A stretch of DNA of 64,000 bases from Acridotheres tristis (GCA_037013685.1 CM072891.1:12934501-12998500), one strand, 5' to 3'. Counted from the stretch's first letter, positions 30,172 to 42,525 are shown. Notes: generated from the sequence alone by a model not told the origin. Made by a program: numbers and translations.

Positions 30172-30247
30172 TCAGAGCAATTGCTCTGATCTATAGATCA
30201 GATACAACTACAATCGATGGATGCAATTGCATCTATTTTTGATAGAT
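30172..30247. repeat. Cluster of overlapping perfect palindromes
   Basis: TCAGAGCAATTGCTCTGA (30172-30189) and TCTGATCTATAGATCAGA (30185-30202) are both perfect 18-bp palindromes sharing the TCTGA block. They are followed by ATCGAT (30213-30218), GATGCAATTGCATC (30220-30233, perfect 14 bp) and ATCTAT-TTTTG-ATAGAT (30231-30247). GCAATTGC is the centre of two of them. No known element is recognised. The unit could fold into alternative hairpins or bind dimeric proteins. Confidence 0.85.
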
Positions 30248-31679
30248 AACTAAAGAAACAACACATTAACAAATAAATGGTGATAATGGCATTTTGTGAG
30301 ATTACTGAAGGGAAAAGGGAAGGCTTTGTGTCATATCCATGTTTTTTCAAAGAGCTCCTCGAGTTCTTAAAAGGTTCTAGGTTCTTAAAAGTTTATTTTG
30401 CCCTTGTAGAAACACCTACAAGAAGCTTGGCTTAGGGTTTTGGGAACTGTTTCCACATGCAACGAAAATACATCAATGCTTTAAAGGATTTTAGCTCATT
30501 CAAAGAAATCTCAAATAAACTTCATAGGTAAGTATAAAATAACAGTTTCAGAATAGAGATAATTTTGTTGGAAAGTTATAAGGACCAAAAGCTTATTTAT
30601 TGCACTACATTGAAAAGCCTGACTTCTTTTTACCTCTACTGTAAGCTTGTATATATGCTAAAAGTTGAAAAGGTACATATTTTGATAAGATCTCTAAAGG
30701 ATTTTCAATTTTTTTGGCTGCAAGGGAAGAATAGACCTCATTAGGCAGTAAGTAAAAATGAACAGTGAACTACTAATTTAGTTAAGAAAGAAACAAACTA
30801 AGAAACGTGGAATAATTATTAGGAGCACTGATAATGAATCATCTCTTTAAATTGCCTATCATTTTCCATTATGTTAGATTTTTTGTAGTATGTTAGGTTT
30901 TTTCCTCAAAACTTAATACCTTATTGTTTTCACCAATCTTTAAAGTTTTCCAGGCTCAAAGACCTGCAGCAGTAGACAGGTTTTTTGTAAATACTTCAAA
31001 ATTCTCATTGAATTATAAAATGTGACAAATTACTACTTCCCTTACTTAATTTGCATTTCAGAAAGCGATTTTTGTAGGTTACTGAATATAAAGGCTACAA
31101 GTCCATGCTGCTGTGATGTGATAATAAACTATTGTTACAGACTTCTGCAAGTAAAGTAATTGGATTTTAAAAATCAGGATCTTAAATTTAGTCAGTGTAA
31201 ATAATAAGTGCAGTTTTTGGAAAATTTAAAGAAGTAGATACAGCTATATGTAGGGTAATAATTTTATGCTTCTTATTTTGAAGTGTGTTCAATGAGATAC
31301 TTGCATGAAAAAAGACAATTTTTTTTCCTGTAAACCCACAGCTACAAAAAATAGAAGACTGATACCCTGACTGCTAAAGGTGGAGAATTCTCAGAAGATA
31401 GGTGGTTGTCACTGATGATGTCTGCCAGTCTAATCTTCAATTCTCTTGTTGATATTAGCATCTATGAAGTAGAAAATGCAAGCAAAGCAGTGGGCAAAAC
31501 CACTTAGGATTCCCATATTTAGTTTCTGGATGATATTTGGCACCCTAGTAATGAAAGATACTGGTGAAATGCCCGCTGAAGTCTAAGCAGAGAAAACATA
31601 CATATGGAGAGGCTTGCTGTAATACTCTGCACTAATTAAGGCAAATTTACATTTACCTCTAATTTTGACACAGATGCTG

Positions 31680-31797
31680 TGAAGGCTGAATAATTGATGC
31701 ATAAATTCTTTCTGTTATGCAGCTCAGAATGTGAATGATAAACAATTTATGGCAATGACCTGAAACTTTATTGCTACGTTGTCTTATTCAGCCTTCA
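31680..31797. repeat. Nested inverted repeat (~118 bp)
   Basis: Outer arms TGAAGGCTGAATAA (31680-31693) and TTATTCAGCCTTCA (31784-31797) are perfect 14-bp reverse complements 90 bases apart. Inside them lie perfect 8-bp arms CATAAATT (31700-31707) and AATTTATG (31744-31751). A further TTCTG/CAGAA pair lies inside those. No target-site duplication flanks the outer arms, so a small transposon is not supported. A structured transcript is possible, but no known ncRNA family is recognised. Confidence 0.75.
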
Positions 31798-32870
31798 GTC
31801 TCTATTGTGAACTTTGGAGGAAATATGGCCCTAAAAACAGACAATGTTTGAGAGGAAAAACACGGGGGTATTTTAAGTTTTGTTAATAATGCATGATGTA
31901 AATAACAGCAAGTTATGAAAAAAATGCATACTGTGCTGACACTGATTGGGTAATCATTTGGAATGCACTTTGGTGAGAAGCAAAATCACGAGCTGCAGAA
32001 ATGCCAGTGATGCAGATTTCTCTCCGTTTCTGGGGACTGTATGTTTTGTGCGTTTATTCTGAAATGTATAGGAGGTATGAAATGATTACATTTGCAAGTA
32101 GGTAAATGGAATAAACCCTCTTCCTGATGCAGCTAGTAATTTAAAGCTGGAAAGTTGTCTGTTTAGTCAGGGAGATGTGCAATTAGGCCCAGCTGCACTT
32201 CCCTTGGCTGGGCTTGTTCTGCTCTCCACAGCTTGGCCAGGCATAACACCCAGCCCTGGGCAGTACAGGACAGGAGCTGGGCAGCAGGGGGGCTGCAGAT
32301 GCAAAGAATGCAGAATACACCATCCTTAAGTGGATCTATATTTATATCAGAATTTTTTTTTTATCCTCAGCGATAGCAAGGGCCAGTTGTTTCAGAGTTT
32401 TATTTGTTCTTGTTTGTTAATGCACTGATGTTAATACAGAGCAGTTGATGATTAACTTCCCTGTCTCTGAGAATCATCAAGTCATTTGTTACAACTCCCA
32501 GGTTCTGTAATAACCCTGTTACTTGGATTTTAGTGTGTCATGGAGTAAAGCTGTGTGTGTAGCTTTCAGATGAAGAAAGTAGGATATGTTTGTCATTCTC
32601 TAGGTCCATTTTCAGAGTCTCTGGGAAAATGATCTATAAATTTGAGTCAGAACACAACTATATGCATTACTAAGGCTGCACAGATCTGTGCTTTGAAGTT
32701 CAAGAGGAATAAACACATGGACTATAGTAGCTTTGTAGCACAAAATGGATTTATGTACTATAAAGGTTCCATAGGTGCTGCTTGTGCTTGATTCTAGCTA
32801 GCACTGTCACATGATTAAATTTTCTAAGTCTGTTCTTTTCAAAAGAGTAATCTATTTGCATTGTTCATGT

Positions 32871-32930
32871 CAAAAAACAAACCCAAGCAAAACTACTCAA
32901 CCAACCAACCAAAAAAACAAACAAAAAACA
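32871..32930. repeat. A/C-rich low-complexity tract
   Basis: CAAAAAACAAACCC is followed by ACCAACCAACC, then A-runs separated by C. It is of the type often left by A-rich retroposon tails or slippage. No coding content. Confidence 0.7.
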
Positions 32931-33322
32931 CCTGAGAAGCAATCCTGCTAATTTTAAACAGATTATATTTACTTTCTAAATTGAATCAAAGGTATGGATT
33001 ATATTTCCATGTAAAAATACTTGGCATGAGCTCTAGCCTTAGAGAATATAATAATTGAGTAAGTGAGATTGTTTAAAAAGAAGCAACTGTTAGGCAGCAT
33101 CCCTGATGTCAGTTTTATAAACTGCTTCTGATACAGCAGTGATGTGTATATTTCAAATTAAACCCCGTTTAAGACAATTTTTTTTCCACAGCCCAAATGC
33201 ATCGAGTCAGTGTAATTGTAAATTGTATTAGTGATAGAGTTACAATGACCAGATTTACTTTCTCTGGAAGAAATAAATTTTAAATAGGAGTTGAAGAAAG
33301 AATTTTTTAATAGAATCAGTTT

Positions 33323-33367
33323 ATTCTATTTTACTTGTCGGTCATCGTCACCGGTTTAAAATAGAAT
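33323..33367. repeat. 11-bp inverted repeat around a CpG-containing core
   Basis: ATTCTATTTTA (33323-33333) pairs exactly with TAAAATAGAAT (33357-33367). The core between them holds a second stem CGGT/ACCG (33339-33342, 33350-33353) and three CpGs, uncommon in this AT-rich area. The motif AATAGAATCA also occurs twice in direct orientation (33309-33318 and 33360-33369). Origin unknown. Confidence 0.75.
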
Positions 33368-33387
33368 CAATTTTTTTATTAGCATAT

Positions 33388-33412
33388 ATTGTAACAATAT
33401 TGTGCACAATAT
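33388..33412. promoter_or_regulatory. Overlapping palindromes with alternating SOX-type cores (candidate site)
   Basis: ATATTGTGCACAATAT (33397-33412) is a perfect 16-bp palindrome. It overlaps ATATTGT-A-ACAATAT (33386-33400). Together they give four ATTGT/ACAAT pentamers in alternating orientation at 33388, 33394, 33399 and 33406. ACAAT is the core bound by SOX proteins, some of which bind as dimers to inverted sites. Regulatory use is an inference; AT-rich DNA produces such cores often. Confidence 0.35.
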
Positions 33413-33673
33413 ATACATAATCAGCAAATACATACATATACACTGTGTTAGCAGAATTCTGCTCTGTGTTTCTTGGTATCTTTCACTTGAGGATATCAGA
33501 GATACTCATAAATATCAGAGGAAAGCAGCCTAATTAGATTCTTCTTGTAATTTATACGTGAAAATCCCACATTCTGCACACAACATTTCCTGTTATCTCA
33601 TATGGCAAACAAGATATTCCTGGGCATGGTCATATGCAGATATTGTATTTTCTGATGTATGAATGGGTGAAAA

Positions 33674-33717
33674 CCTGGCTTCATTAATTCAACAGGAATA
33701 TCCTGGGTGAAGCCAGG
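33674..33717. repeat. Two-tier hairpin (10-bp outer, 5-bp inner stem)
   Basis: CCTGGCTTCA (33674-33683) pairs exactly with TGAAGCCAGG (33708-33717). Between them CAGGA-ATA-TCCTG (33693-33705) forms a second stem. The result is a compact stem-loop of 44 bases. No known ncRNA family is recognised. Confidence 0.7.
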
Positions 33718-34984
33718 CTTTTATTGAAGTTCTTTTTCTGGATGTCTTTTCGACTGCTTTGTTTGGGATACTAATAGGGATTTTTTTGCTATATATTCCA
33801 CTTAAAGTGTCAAAGATGCTTGCAAGGTTGCTTCTGTTGTGAAATGAAGATAAAGCTTTCCAGATAAATAAGTAAAAAGAAATATGTTTTGCTTCTTCTA
33901 TGCTAGGAATATTGTAATCAAAGATAACATGTAAGATTATGCCTGGATGGGAGTTAAACGATAATTAAATACAATTTTTCTTTCAGTCTATGTAGATAGG
34001 ACAGTCCCAGCATGTTTTCTCAGTTGGACAGACCCTCTTTTAACCCTAAGCTTAAGAATGGAAGTTCTTCAGGTATCAGAGTGATGTGATAAGAAAGGTT
34101 CAGTAATCTTCTGGTTTTAGTTTTTCTTGGATTCCTTTTAATGTGCCATTTTTGAGATTGGGCATTTTCATATTAACCTTTTGTCTTTTAATCTCCCTGA
34201 TTTTTGCATTCATAACATAATAAATAGCTGTTCTCTGAGCAAATGTCACTTTCATCTATGTTATTTAGACTGCAACAGCTTTGTTTTCAGATTTTGGAGG
34301 ATGTAAAGCATCTGTAGTAACTGCAAAGCAGAGGCCAGTTTATTTTGTCCATGTCTGAATTGATCCTCTTCCATCTGAGACAACATAAAGGTGAAAATTT
34401 AATGAAGTGCAGAAAGACCAGCAGTACTATAAATGTTATTACCTACATATACCTGATGCATTTCCTCTGTTCTTGTTACAAAATTGTTTTTTTCTGAAGT
34501 AGCCTAGAAAATTTTAGTGAGTGAATTGAAGAGAAGTCAGAAAGTAGCAATGTTGATTCCAGCAGCCTGGATTGTAGACAAAGGCTCTGTTAAGTTACTA
34601 CAATAGTGGGGTAGTGCCAAAATATTTCTGACCTTTTCAAGTTAATTGTTTTGAAAGTCACTGGTATTCTGTTTTTATTAGTGAAGCTTTTCCCTTGCAG
34701 TGTTCATAATTTAAATGTTTTCTGAGTCATGCAGTTAAAAAAGTTAGAAATTGCACAGTGTAATAAAATAAAAAGAACCTTGATATGAAACAAAGGAAGG
34801 ATTAGGCAATGTCAGGTTACCTTTCTTTTTTTCTGACTGACTGCTTTTTTTTCTATTACCCCTCTTAAAAATGTAAGTAATATGTTGTTCTACCAGGGCT
34901 GTGATCTTGTTAAGCAAATAACAGATACATCTGAAAATGTAAGAAAAACCAGATCTAATGCAGATGTAGATCTGTCATTCTTGG

Positions 34985-35660
34985 TTTCAAGGGGGCATTG
35001 CTGTCTCCTCTTAAGTGTCTGTCCACCAGGAAACTCAGATTCTTTTCTGCAAAGCTGTTTTCAGCTGCATAACCTGTGCTGGTGCGTGGGGTTATTCCAC
35101 CTCCAGTGCAGGACTGGACACTTCCCTCTGTTGTCTCTGTTTCCATCAGATTCCTGTCAGCCATTCCCTGTTGAGGTCCCTCTGAATAGCAGCACAATCC
35201 TCTGGCTTATCAACCACTTCTCCCACTTTGTGGCATCAGCCAATTTGCTGAGAGTGCACTCTAGCCCAGTAGAACAGTTTTGTACCCCAAACTTATTTGC
35301 TGCATTTATTGCCACTTAGACACCTGTAAAAGACTTCACTGGGCTCAGCATCCTGTGGACTTTGTCTTTTCTGTCTGCCCCTGCATGCTTGGGCCAGTGT
35401 TTCTCTATTCCTGCCAGGTTACCTATCCTTGTGTTCACCTTCTGTATATTTCCTTTTAGTCCAGGGCTGTGATCTTGCTTCTTTCCAGTCTCTCCTCTCA
35501 GGATGCTGAACTCCAGCATCTCGTGGTCTGTGCAGGCAAGGCAGCCCTCACCCTTCACACACCTGTGTGCCTCAACCTTCACCTTATTTATAAACAAGGT
35601 CCAGCAGAGCACCTTGTTTGCAAACAATGCCTGTATCAACCCCACCCAGCTGTAATTTTG
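34985..35660 (-). mobile_element. CR1 LINE ORF2 remnant (endonuclease end + RT part), antisense
   Basis: A degraded CR1 copy on the minus strand. From right to left, about 35560-35470 encodes CTDHEMLEFSILRGETGKK, the distinctive end of the CR1 endonuclease domain (SDHxMVEFxILRG). About 35290-35200 encodes the RT region around the (Y/F)ADD site, with the antisense text 'GCCAATTTGCTGAGAGTGCA' matching 'CTLSKFAD'. About 35190-35000 encodes the downstream segment with GGGITPRTSTGYAAENSFAEK. A large part of the RT between endonuclease and active site is deleted, and the active-site Asp pair appears altered (ADATK-like). Frames are broken in several places. The copy cannot move by itself. Confidence 0.85.
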
Positions 35661-38600
35661 AGATCTCTCTGTAGTTCACAGGGATGCATAATAAATACAT
35701 GTCCAATAGGCCATCAGTTGACCAGACAGAGATCAAGGACATCTTCTGGCTACTCTTACCAGAGTCATGCTGAAACGAGGTATTCTCTGGGGCTTTTAGT
35801 GCTCCCTGTGTGAGAGCAGGAGAACATTAATTAGTTACATAGACACCTAAAGTTACATTTTATGTCAAATCAACTAATTGCAGGATTTGTACATAAAATT
35901 TTTTCGAGACATCTAAAAGCAGAGGAATGTGTAAATTTTTCAGAACTCTTTCTCTATGGAATTTTCAGGGCACCTTGTCAAGTTGTGCATGAAAGAACAC
36001 TTGGCTGTGGTTCTCAAGAAAGATGAGATAAGGTAAGTATTCCCTGTATTGAGGAGAAAAGCTAACATGATGGAGCTGAGACAGACATGCTGCACACAAC
36101 TGGAAATGTGGGTGGGGAGAAACCTGTAGGTGACAATGAATTTGAACACTGGAAAGCAAGACAATGCATGACAAACCTCGAGAAGGTCCATCTATGTGTC
36201 AAATTGTGTGTGCTTTGTGAAGCTAAAAGAGTGAGCACTGTCTGAATAGCTGTTGTTTCTGCAGGATTTAAAAAATTCTTCTTACTTCCAAAACAAATTT
36301 CTCCTGAGTGGTTGATTGAATGTTACTTAGTTCAAATGTCTCTTTGACAAACAAATCCTTTCAGGTTTTGGAAGACTTCCAGTTTTGTTTTTTCTAAGGA
36401 CTGCTTGCTTACATCTATCAACTGGTACTTTTGCTTTACAAGACTGGATAAGGTTGAGAGATTAGTACCAGTAATGTGAAAATAGGAATTGGGAAGTGAA
36501 TATCTAATGGAACTTCTTTTTAGAGGATGGAAGTCAGACAAAAAATGTTTACCAGATTCAGTTTTCAGATATAATAATAATAATAGTTCATTGATTTCAT
36601 GGTCCTCACACTCCACTTGGAAAAAGTAGAAATATCTAGAAATTTGTCTAGAAGCTAATTCTTCTAAGTTTCCATCATAAAGGATATGGAAAGGCAGAAG
36701 GGGATTCCACTGTGATGGTTTCTGTGATGTCTCTGCCAAGGGCCTGAAGGGCTGTCAGGATGGGTAGGGTATGTAGTGTTTCATTTAGCTGTTGTGAAGT
36801 TAAAATTACACAGTTCTGCACAATAAACTTTCTGACAATCTTGATCTACCCTGACATGCTTCTGTTGAGTAAGCACAAAACACAATTCACAGCTTGGTTT
36901 ATGAAGAATAACAAAACATATTTGAGAGAGAGGCAGCAAAGACTCAGATGTATCTATATGGTTCCTTACAATCTACAAAGCAAGCAGAAGAGAATTTCTA
37001 GTGTGCTTGATTTATTGATTTTAATCTACAGTGAATTGACAGAACATTTCTGTCCTAGAGTGCACCTGTTAAAAAAAATATAATTGCAGAGAAGTATATG
37101 AAATAGATCATGGAAATGTTTCCTTCTGGCTTTTCTTCTTGGCAGATGTGCTAAATGGTTATTCCTTTCATCATATGGTTCTCACACTGTAAAATATAAC
37201 CTGCTTTTTCTCTACTGCATAAGTCAGGCAAACTGCCCATGCACTAGCAGAAAAAAAAAATAGATGACCTTTCTGAAACATTGAAATTTTTCAGGGCTTT
37301 TAAACTGGCATTTCATTTGTGTGTGCTGCAGTCACTTGAATTGGCACACTTTCTGTGACTTCACATTTCTCCTTTCTCCACATCAAATATAATTCATTTT
37401 GAAAATGAGCAGTGACATTTTATACTGAGGCTTTATTAATCTTTGAAGTTATAAGATCCAGTCTTCCTTCGAGTGGAACATTTATAAACAATATCATTAG
37501 AATTCTTCTAACAGGTCCCAATTAATGATATGGAAAAAACCAAAAAAAGATTGTTACGTTAGACTTTTCAAAGTCCAAATCTGAGCTAAAAATGGCAAAC
37601 ACACCCACATGGATTTACTGAGGACACAGTCTTCTCCCTGTCTCCTCCATCTCTGATATTTTGCTGTTTGAGATAGTGATATAACTGTTTCATAAAGAAG
37701 CAGCATGGAAGTAAAAAAAAATATTTCCTTGACTATAATCTTTAAAGTTTCGATTGAGGGAGTTATCTTTTTGTATCTAATTCAACCCTTTTTGTTATTC
37801 ATTATTAGTTTGGAAATTGCAGATGAATACTAACTTAGAAGGGTTGGTTCATTTAAATGAATAAGTAAGATTGTAGGTGTTGTTCATGTTGTATGTGTCC
37901 TGTAAAGATGCAGCAGATCCAATAACATGAGTCTGAGTGATGACAAAATATTACTCTTTCATTGTTGAAGCCAGATATTATTTTAAAAATATACAAGGAA
38001 AAAATAATTAGCCCATGTCTTGGGACTGCCACATGAATGTCCTTCAGTGAAAAATTACTTATGCATTCAATATTTCTGAATGGCTTTAATAAAGCATATA
38101 AAGCATATTAAAACAAAATTCTCTCAGAGCACTTACATGTGCCAGAGGGCAAATTAATGAGAACTGGATAGCCAAGCCACCTGCCTGATTTCTGTACTGA
38201 CAATTCACTGGTGTTTTAAGAAATTGCTAAACGAGTTTGTAATTATTCATTGCCAGAAGTACAGTGTCTAAGACTTTCCTTGGGTTCCTGATCAATAGAA
38301 AAGGTACCAAGAGAAAAGCAGTCTTGGCTGCAGGGGCATTCATACCAGTTCTGGCTGTAATATCAATACAGCTGCCACATTTGTCACCTGACATGGCAAT
38401 TATGTGTTTCTCAAAAAGGAGGCACTTGGTTTGCTGTATTGTGGCTCCGTATTCACAGATGCGTAGTGAGTCAGAAAGATTGTTATAGAAAATTCCAATT
38501 ACTTACAAAATTTACACATAGCACATCACAATCAAACCTGAGGTATCTCTTACTAATTTTCTGAGCTCTTAAATAGTTAATAAAGCTATGCTGTTTTGCT

Positions 38601-38776
38601 ACTGTATTTTTTTTTAAAGAATGGGAAAAGATCCTGATTCCCACAGTTGTTGAAAAGGCTTTGATTCACATGAAGATACCCAGATTGTTTGCAAAAGACA
38701 AATGCAGAAATCAGACAGATAATAGAAATTGCCATCCCTTTGTAATTCAGTTCTACACTATGAAATATTGGTATGC

Positions 38777-38793
38777 CCCCCTTCAAAAGGGGG
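38777..38793. repeat. 7-bp G/C hairpin
   Basis: CCCCCTT (38777-38783), a loop of CAA, and AAGGGGG (38787-38793) form a perfect stem in otherwise AT-rich DNA. Too short to interpret. Confidence 0.6.
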
Positions 38794-41700
38794 AAATTCT
38801 GTCTGCAAACAGATTTAAACTCATGCAGCCTTAGATACAGAGAATACAATAGAATTTAATTAGAATATTTGGCCAACTAGAATTTGAAAGCAGTTAAGCT
38901 CAAGTAGGCCCACAGGCTAGAATAGAGTGTACCCAAAGGTTTAGTCTTCTGATTTAAGAACTATTTAGGTGTATCCCAGCTACAATTTTTCCAAAAAAGA
39001 ACTGGCTTCCTTATCCAAACTCTCCAGAAAAGTTAACATCATTCACCCCTTAGGCACAGGAAATTCATAACAGGTTTTTTGCTCACGGCTACGAGTTTGA
39101 CTCCTAAATCTGGAGGATTGTTTTTACTTTTTCTTTTCAGGATTTTTTGCGATTTGGTGCAGCAGGACTTTTTTCCCTCATTTTGCTACCTCTACTGAAT
39201 TAATCACTTGATGGGGAGCAGTTGGAACTGAATAAGATAGAGGGAATTCAAACTGAACTAGAGCACAAACCATCTTCACTGCAGGGCAGTGTGAGAAGCT
39301 TCCCTGATGCAAACCAGATTTCTCATACCAGAGCCATCAATCTCCCTTCCTCTCACCAGTCTCCTCAGGGGCTCCCCAGAAGACAAGAGTCAACCTTGCT
39401 GTCTGCTCCTCCCAGCCCCATCACACAAGGGATGCACTCATGTGCTGCAGTTTGGGTGATGGGTGCAGATTTCCTGTGTGGGAAGACTGGTTGTCAAGCC
39501 ATGCCATAGGAATTCTCCCAGGGCACCAGTAGATCAAGCACCTTCGTCTCCATCGTGTGATCACTGAGGAATGCACTGAATTTTTAGTGTGGTTGTGGCA
39601 TAACTTCACCTGTGTAGAGGGGATGGGGGGGATCTGGCCCCAGCTGCTTCCATCAAAGCCTATGGGGCTCAGTTGTGCCAAAAATAATTCACCCCATTGT
39701 AGAATAGAAGACGTGCAGAAAAGGTGTTGTTGTGAGATTTGAAGGAAGTGGCTTAGAGGAAGGAAATTTGTCTGTTCCTCTCAGCTCAGGCACAGAGATG
39801 GCACGTAGTTCAATTCTTGCCTACAGAGCTTGTCTCAGGTCAATGCCTACACAAATTAAATTCCCAAATGTGACAGATGGTATGTGTTTGGTGTGCATGT
39901 CCTCAGTTGTGAGCTGTGTCCCTACATGGAGGAGCTGGAAAAGGAGAGCCATTGGAAAGAACAGCAGAGGATGGGTGTTGTTTTGGAGAGAAGGTTCCAG
40001 GTCTGGCAGGAGGACATCCAGTGCAGCCTGGGAGTCTGCAGCTCATTGTGACAGAGACCACCCTGAGGAGCACGAGCAGGACCCAGAGACAACCAAATGA
40101 ACCTCCTTGGGATTGGAGGAGACAGAGTTTGGTGCAATCCAGAAAGCCAGGGAGCTCTCCAAAGTGATTCCTACAAGCAAGGATCTCTCTCCAGAGGTCA
40201 TAATGAGAAGAGAAGGGATTTTTTTTTTAAAACCGTTTCATGTTCATTCTGGCTGATGTGGTCACTTGGAATTTTTTGCAACTTAAAAGCTGGGTTATTT
40301 ATGTTTGTTTCATGTAAGCTATCCATTCTTCAGTTTGAAAGCCATTTGTCTTCTTACATTATCTTCTTATAGAATAAGATTTAGACAAATCCAGATAATA
40401 CAATTGCTGCCTTTCTGTAAATCAGTAATTTCTGGGCATTTAGTATTTTTGTAGTTCCTGTTTGTAAAGGTGTGGCTTTCTGTTGGTTTTGGTGTGATAA
40501 TCGAACCGACTAACTTCCTGCAGGTGAAACTTTTGCTTTGCAGCTTTTGCTGTTTGAGTGCTGCCTTCTGCACCAACACCGTGCCTGGCTCAATGATTTT
40601 GACAGAAATGTGTATCTTTTTCTTTCCTGACCTCTGTCTTTTTCTTAGCTACTCTTCTGCTTATGTGCTTAGGTCTGTAAAGCTTTTGATGACTCAGCTT
40701 GTTTTGAAATGTGCAGCTCTTTGTGGTGCAAGTAGGAAGAGATTTAAGTAAAATAGTTGACTGTGACAGATTGTAGGCAAGCAGGGCTCTTCCTGTGCTT
40801 CATAAAATCGGCTGGGATGCGTGGATTGTGAGAGGAAACGGTGTCTAGTGTCTTCTCACCATATATGGGACTGGAGAAGTATTCATCTTGTCATGTAGGG
40901 CTAAGATGGATTTATTCCCAGCTCATTCCAGTCCTTGCAGCTCAACTCTGTTTTTATTCACACTTACTCATAGCGTTCACACACTTGCACAATCACACAC
41001 AAATTTTGACAATCTGCATGAAAAATTAATAGTAGACTTGAAGATCGTGATGTTACTTAGTGCTTTAGGGAACGTGGCACAGTGAACCTGTCATGCAGGA
41101 AGTGCAAATTACCAAACAGGTGTCCTTGCCGTGCTCAGCAAGTGATACTTGTCCCTGGCAGGTGGTCTCAGAGCTGCAAGTGTTCAGTGCATCTGGCCCT
41201 AGTGCTGGGGACTGCACCAGCATAAAAACTGCCATTTCCAATTACTGCCAAATCAGAAAGTGCAGTGGGAGGGTCTTTCTACTCCTGACTTCTGGGGACA
41301 CACGTGCTAGTCCTGTAGCAATGTGTGATTAGCTGGTGTGTGCTTGTTGTACTCTGCAAGGGTCCTTTCATAGGACCTTTCAAAAAAAGTCTCTGCCTCA
41401 TCTTTAAGTATTCTTGCTAGACTATTCTCATCTAAAGGAAATATGGCAGGAAGAAGGCATTAGAGCTATAAAACACCCAGATAAGGAGACAAAAGGATAC
41501 GAAGTAAATCATCAGACAAGTACAACAATATGAAAAGAGAGTGCTTCAGTCATTATCAGTCTTAATGCTGAAAGTCCTTAAGCCAAAGGTATAAAAGGCA
41601 CATCCAAATATTTGACCATAATCTCCAGTGTAAGAAGGCCCTAGAAGACATTATGAGGTCTTGAGAACCACTGTCCTTGTCCATCGTGGCCAGGCTACTT

Positions 41701-42525
41701 AGTGCTTATGAATATATGGATATGAAAGAATGATTGTAAAAGAATGAATGAGTTAAAACCATGAGAGAAGGACAGTGACTGAGTGAAATTAATTTTGACT
41801 GAAATAAAATTCCCTTTCTTTTCTTTATGGTCTCTCACCAAGTTTAGTCACAATATTTGTGTAACACTGGTGCCATCAGTTAAATTCAGAAATACATAAC
41901 CAATTTTACATTGTGTTAGTGATATTACAACATTTAGACCAGGTAGGCAAAGAGGCTCATAATATTTTGATATTGAGTATGGTAATTCAGAACTTAAGAG
42001 TGAAGAAGTGGGGGGACAGCATTATTGTTCCTTTCCTTGACATGTGAGTTGGTAGGTAAGGAGGCCCTGTCACTACTGATTCAATATTAAAAATGTATAT
42101 TCTGTTGAGAAGTGTCTGATTTTATTAACAGCAAGTAGAATTGCCAAGTTCATTTTTCAGGGGAAGCAATGTTGCTACTGGCACTGAATGCATTCCTCAA
42201 CATTTCCAAAAGTGCATTGTTACATACATTGTTTTGTGTAGCATTTATTCCCATTGTTTGCTATGTTTCTCTCTGTGATCATAGTGTTAGACTGTAATGT
42301 TGACTTCACAGTTCTCTGTTGGTTTTTGGGTAAAATGCTGGTGTAAAGTACATCATTCATCCAGAGCCATAGATCACTGCTTAGCATTTGTTGGAGTTCT
42401 AAGTCTAGGTTATTTGTGGGAAGAAAAGGACACATTCCTGCATTCACACACTGAAGCAATAAATGAGAAATGGGATCATGAACTGGGAAACACAAGGGTT
42501 TTATATCTAAACCACTGTCTGGATG

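Larger units (their letters stand above)
29206..34984. other. Intergenic DNA rich in palindromes, no gene recognised
   Basis: AT-rich sequence between two CR1 copies, without a recognisable protein or RNA gene. It contains four clusters of self-complementary sequence, listed separately (30172-30247, 31680-31797, 33323-33412, 33674-33717). It also holds a GC-richer strip at about 32185-32300 and an A/C-rich low-complexity tract at 32871-32930. The open frames here are short and look random. Confidence 0.6.

Noticed and set aside
35316..35645. 109-codon minus-strand frame
   Set aside because: It contains DHEMLEFSILRG and is a CR1 endonuclease remnant.
36332..36739. 135-codon minus-strand open frame in AT-rich DNA
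   Set aside because: The protein matches nothing I recognise and has no visible domain or signal. About one frame of this length is expected by chance in 64 kb at this composition, and no promoter or splice context supports it.
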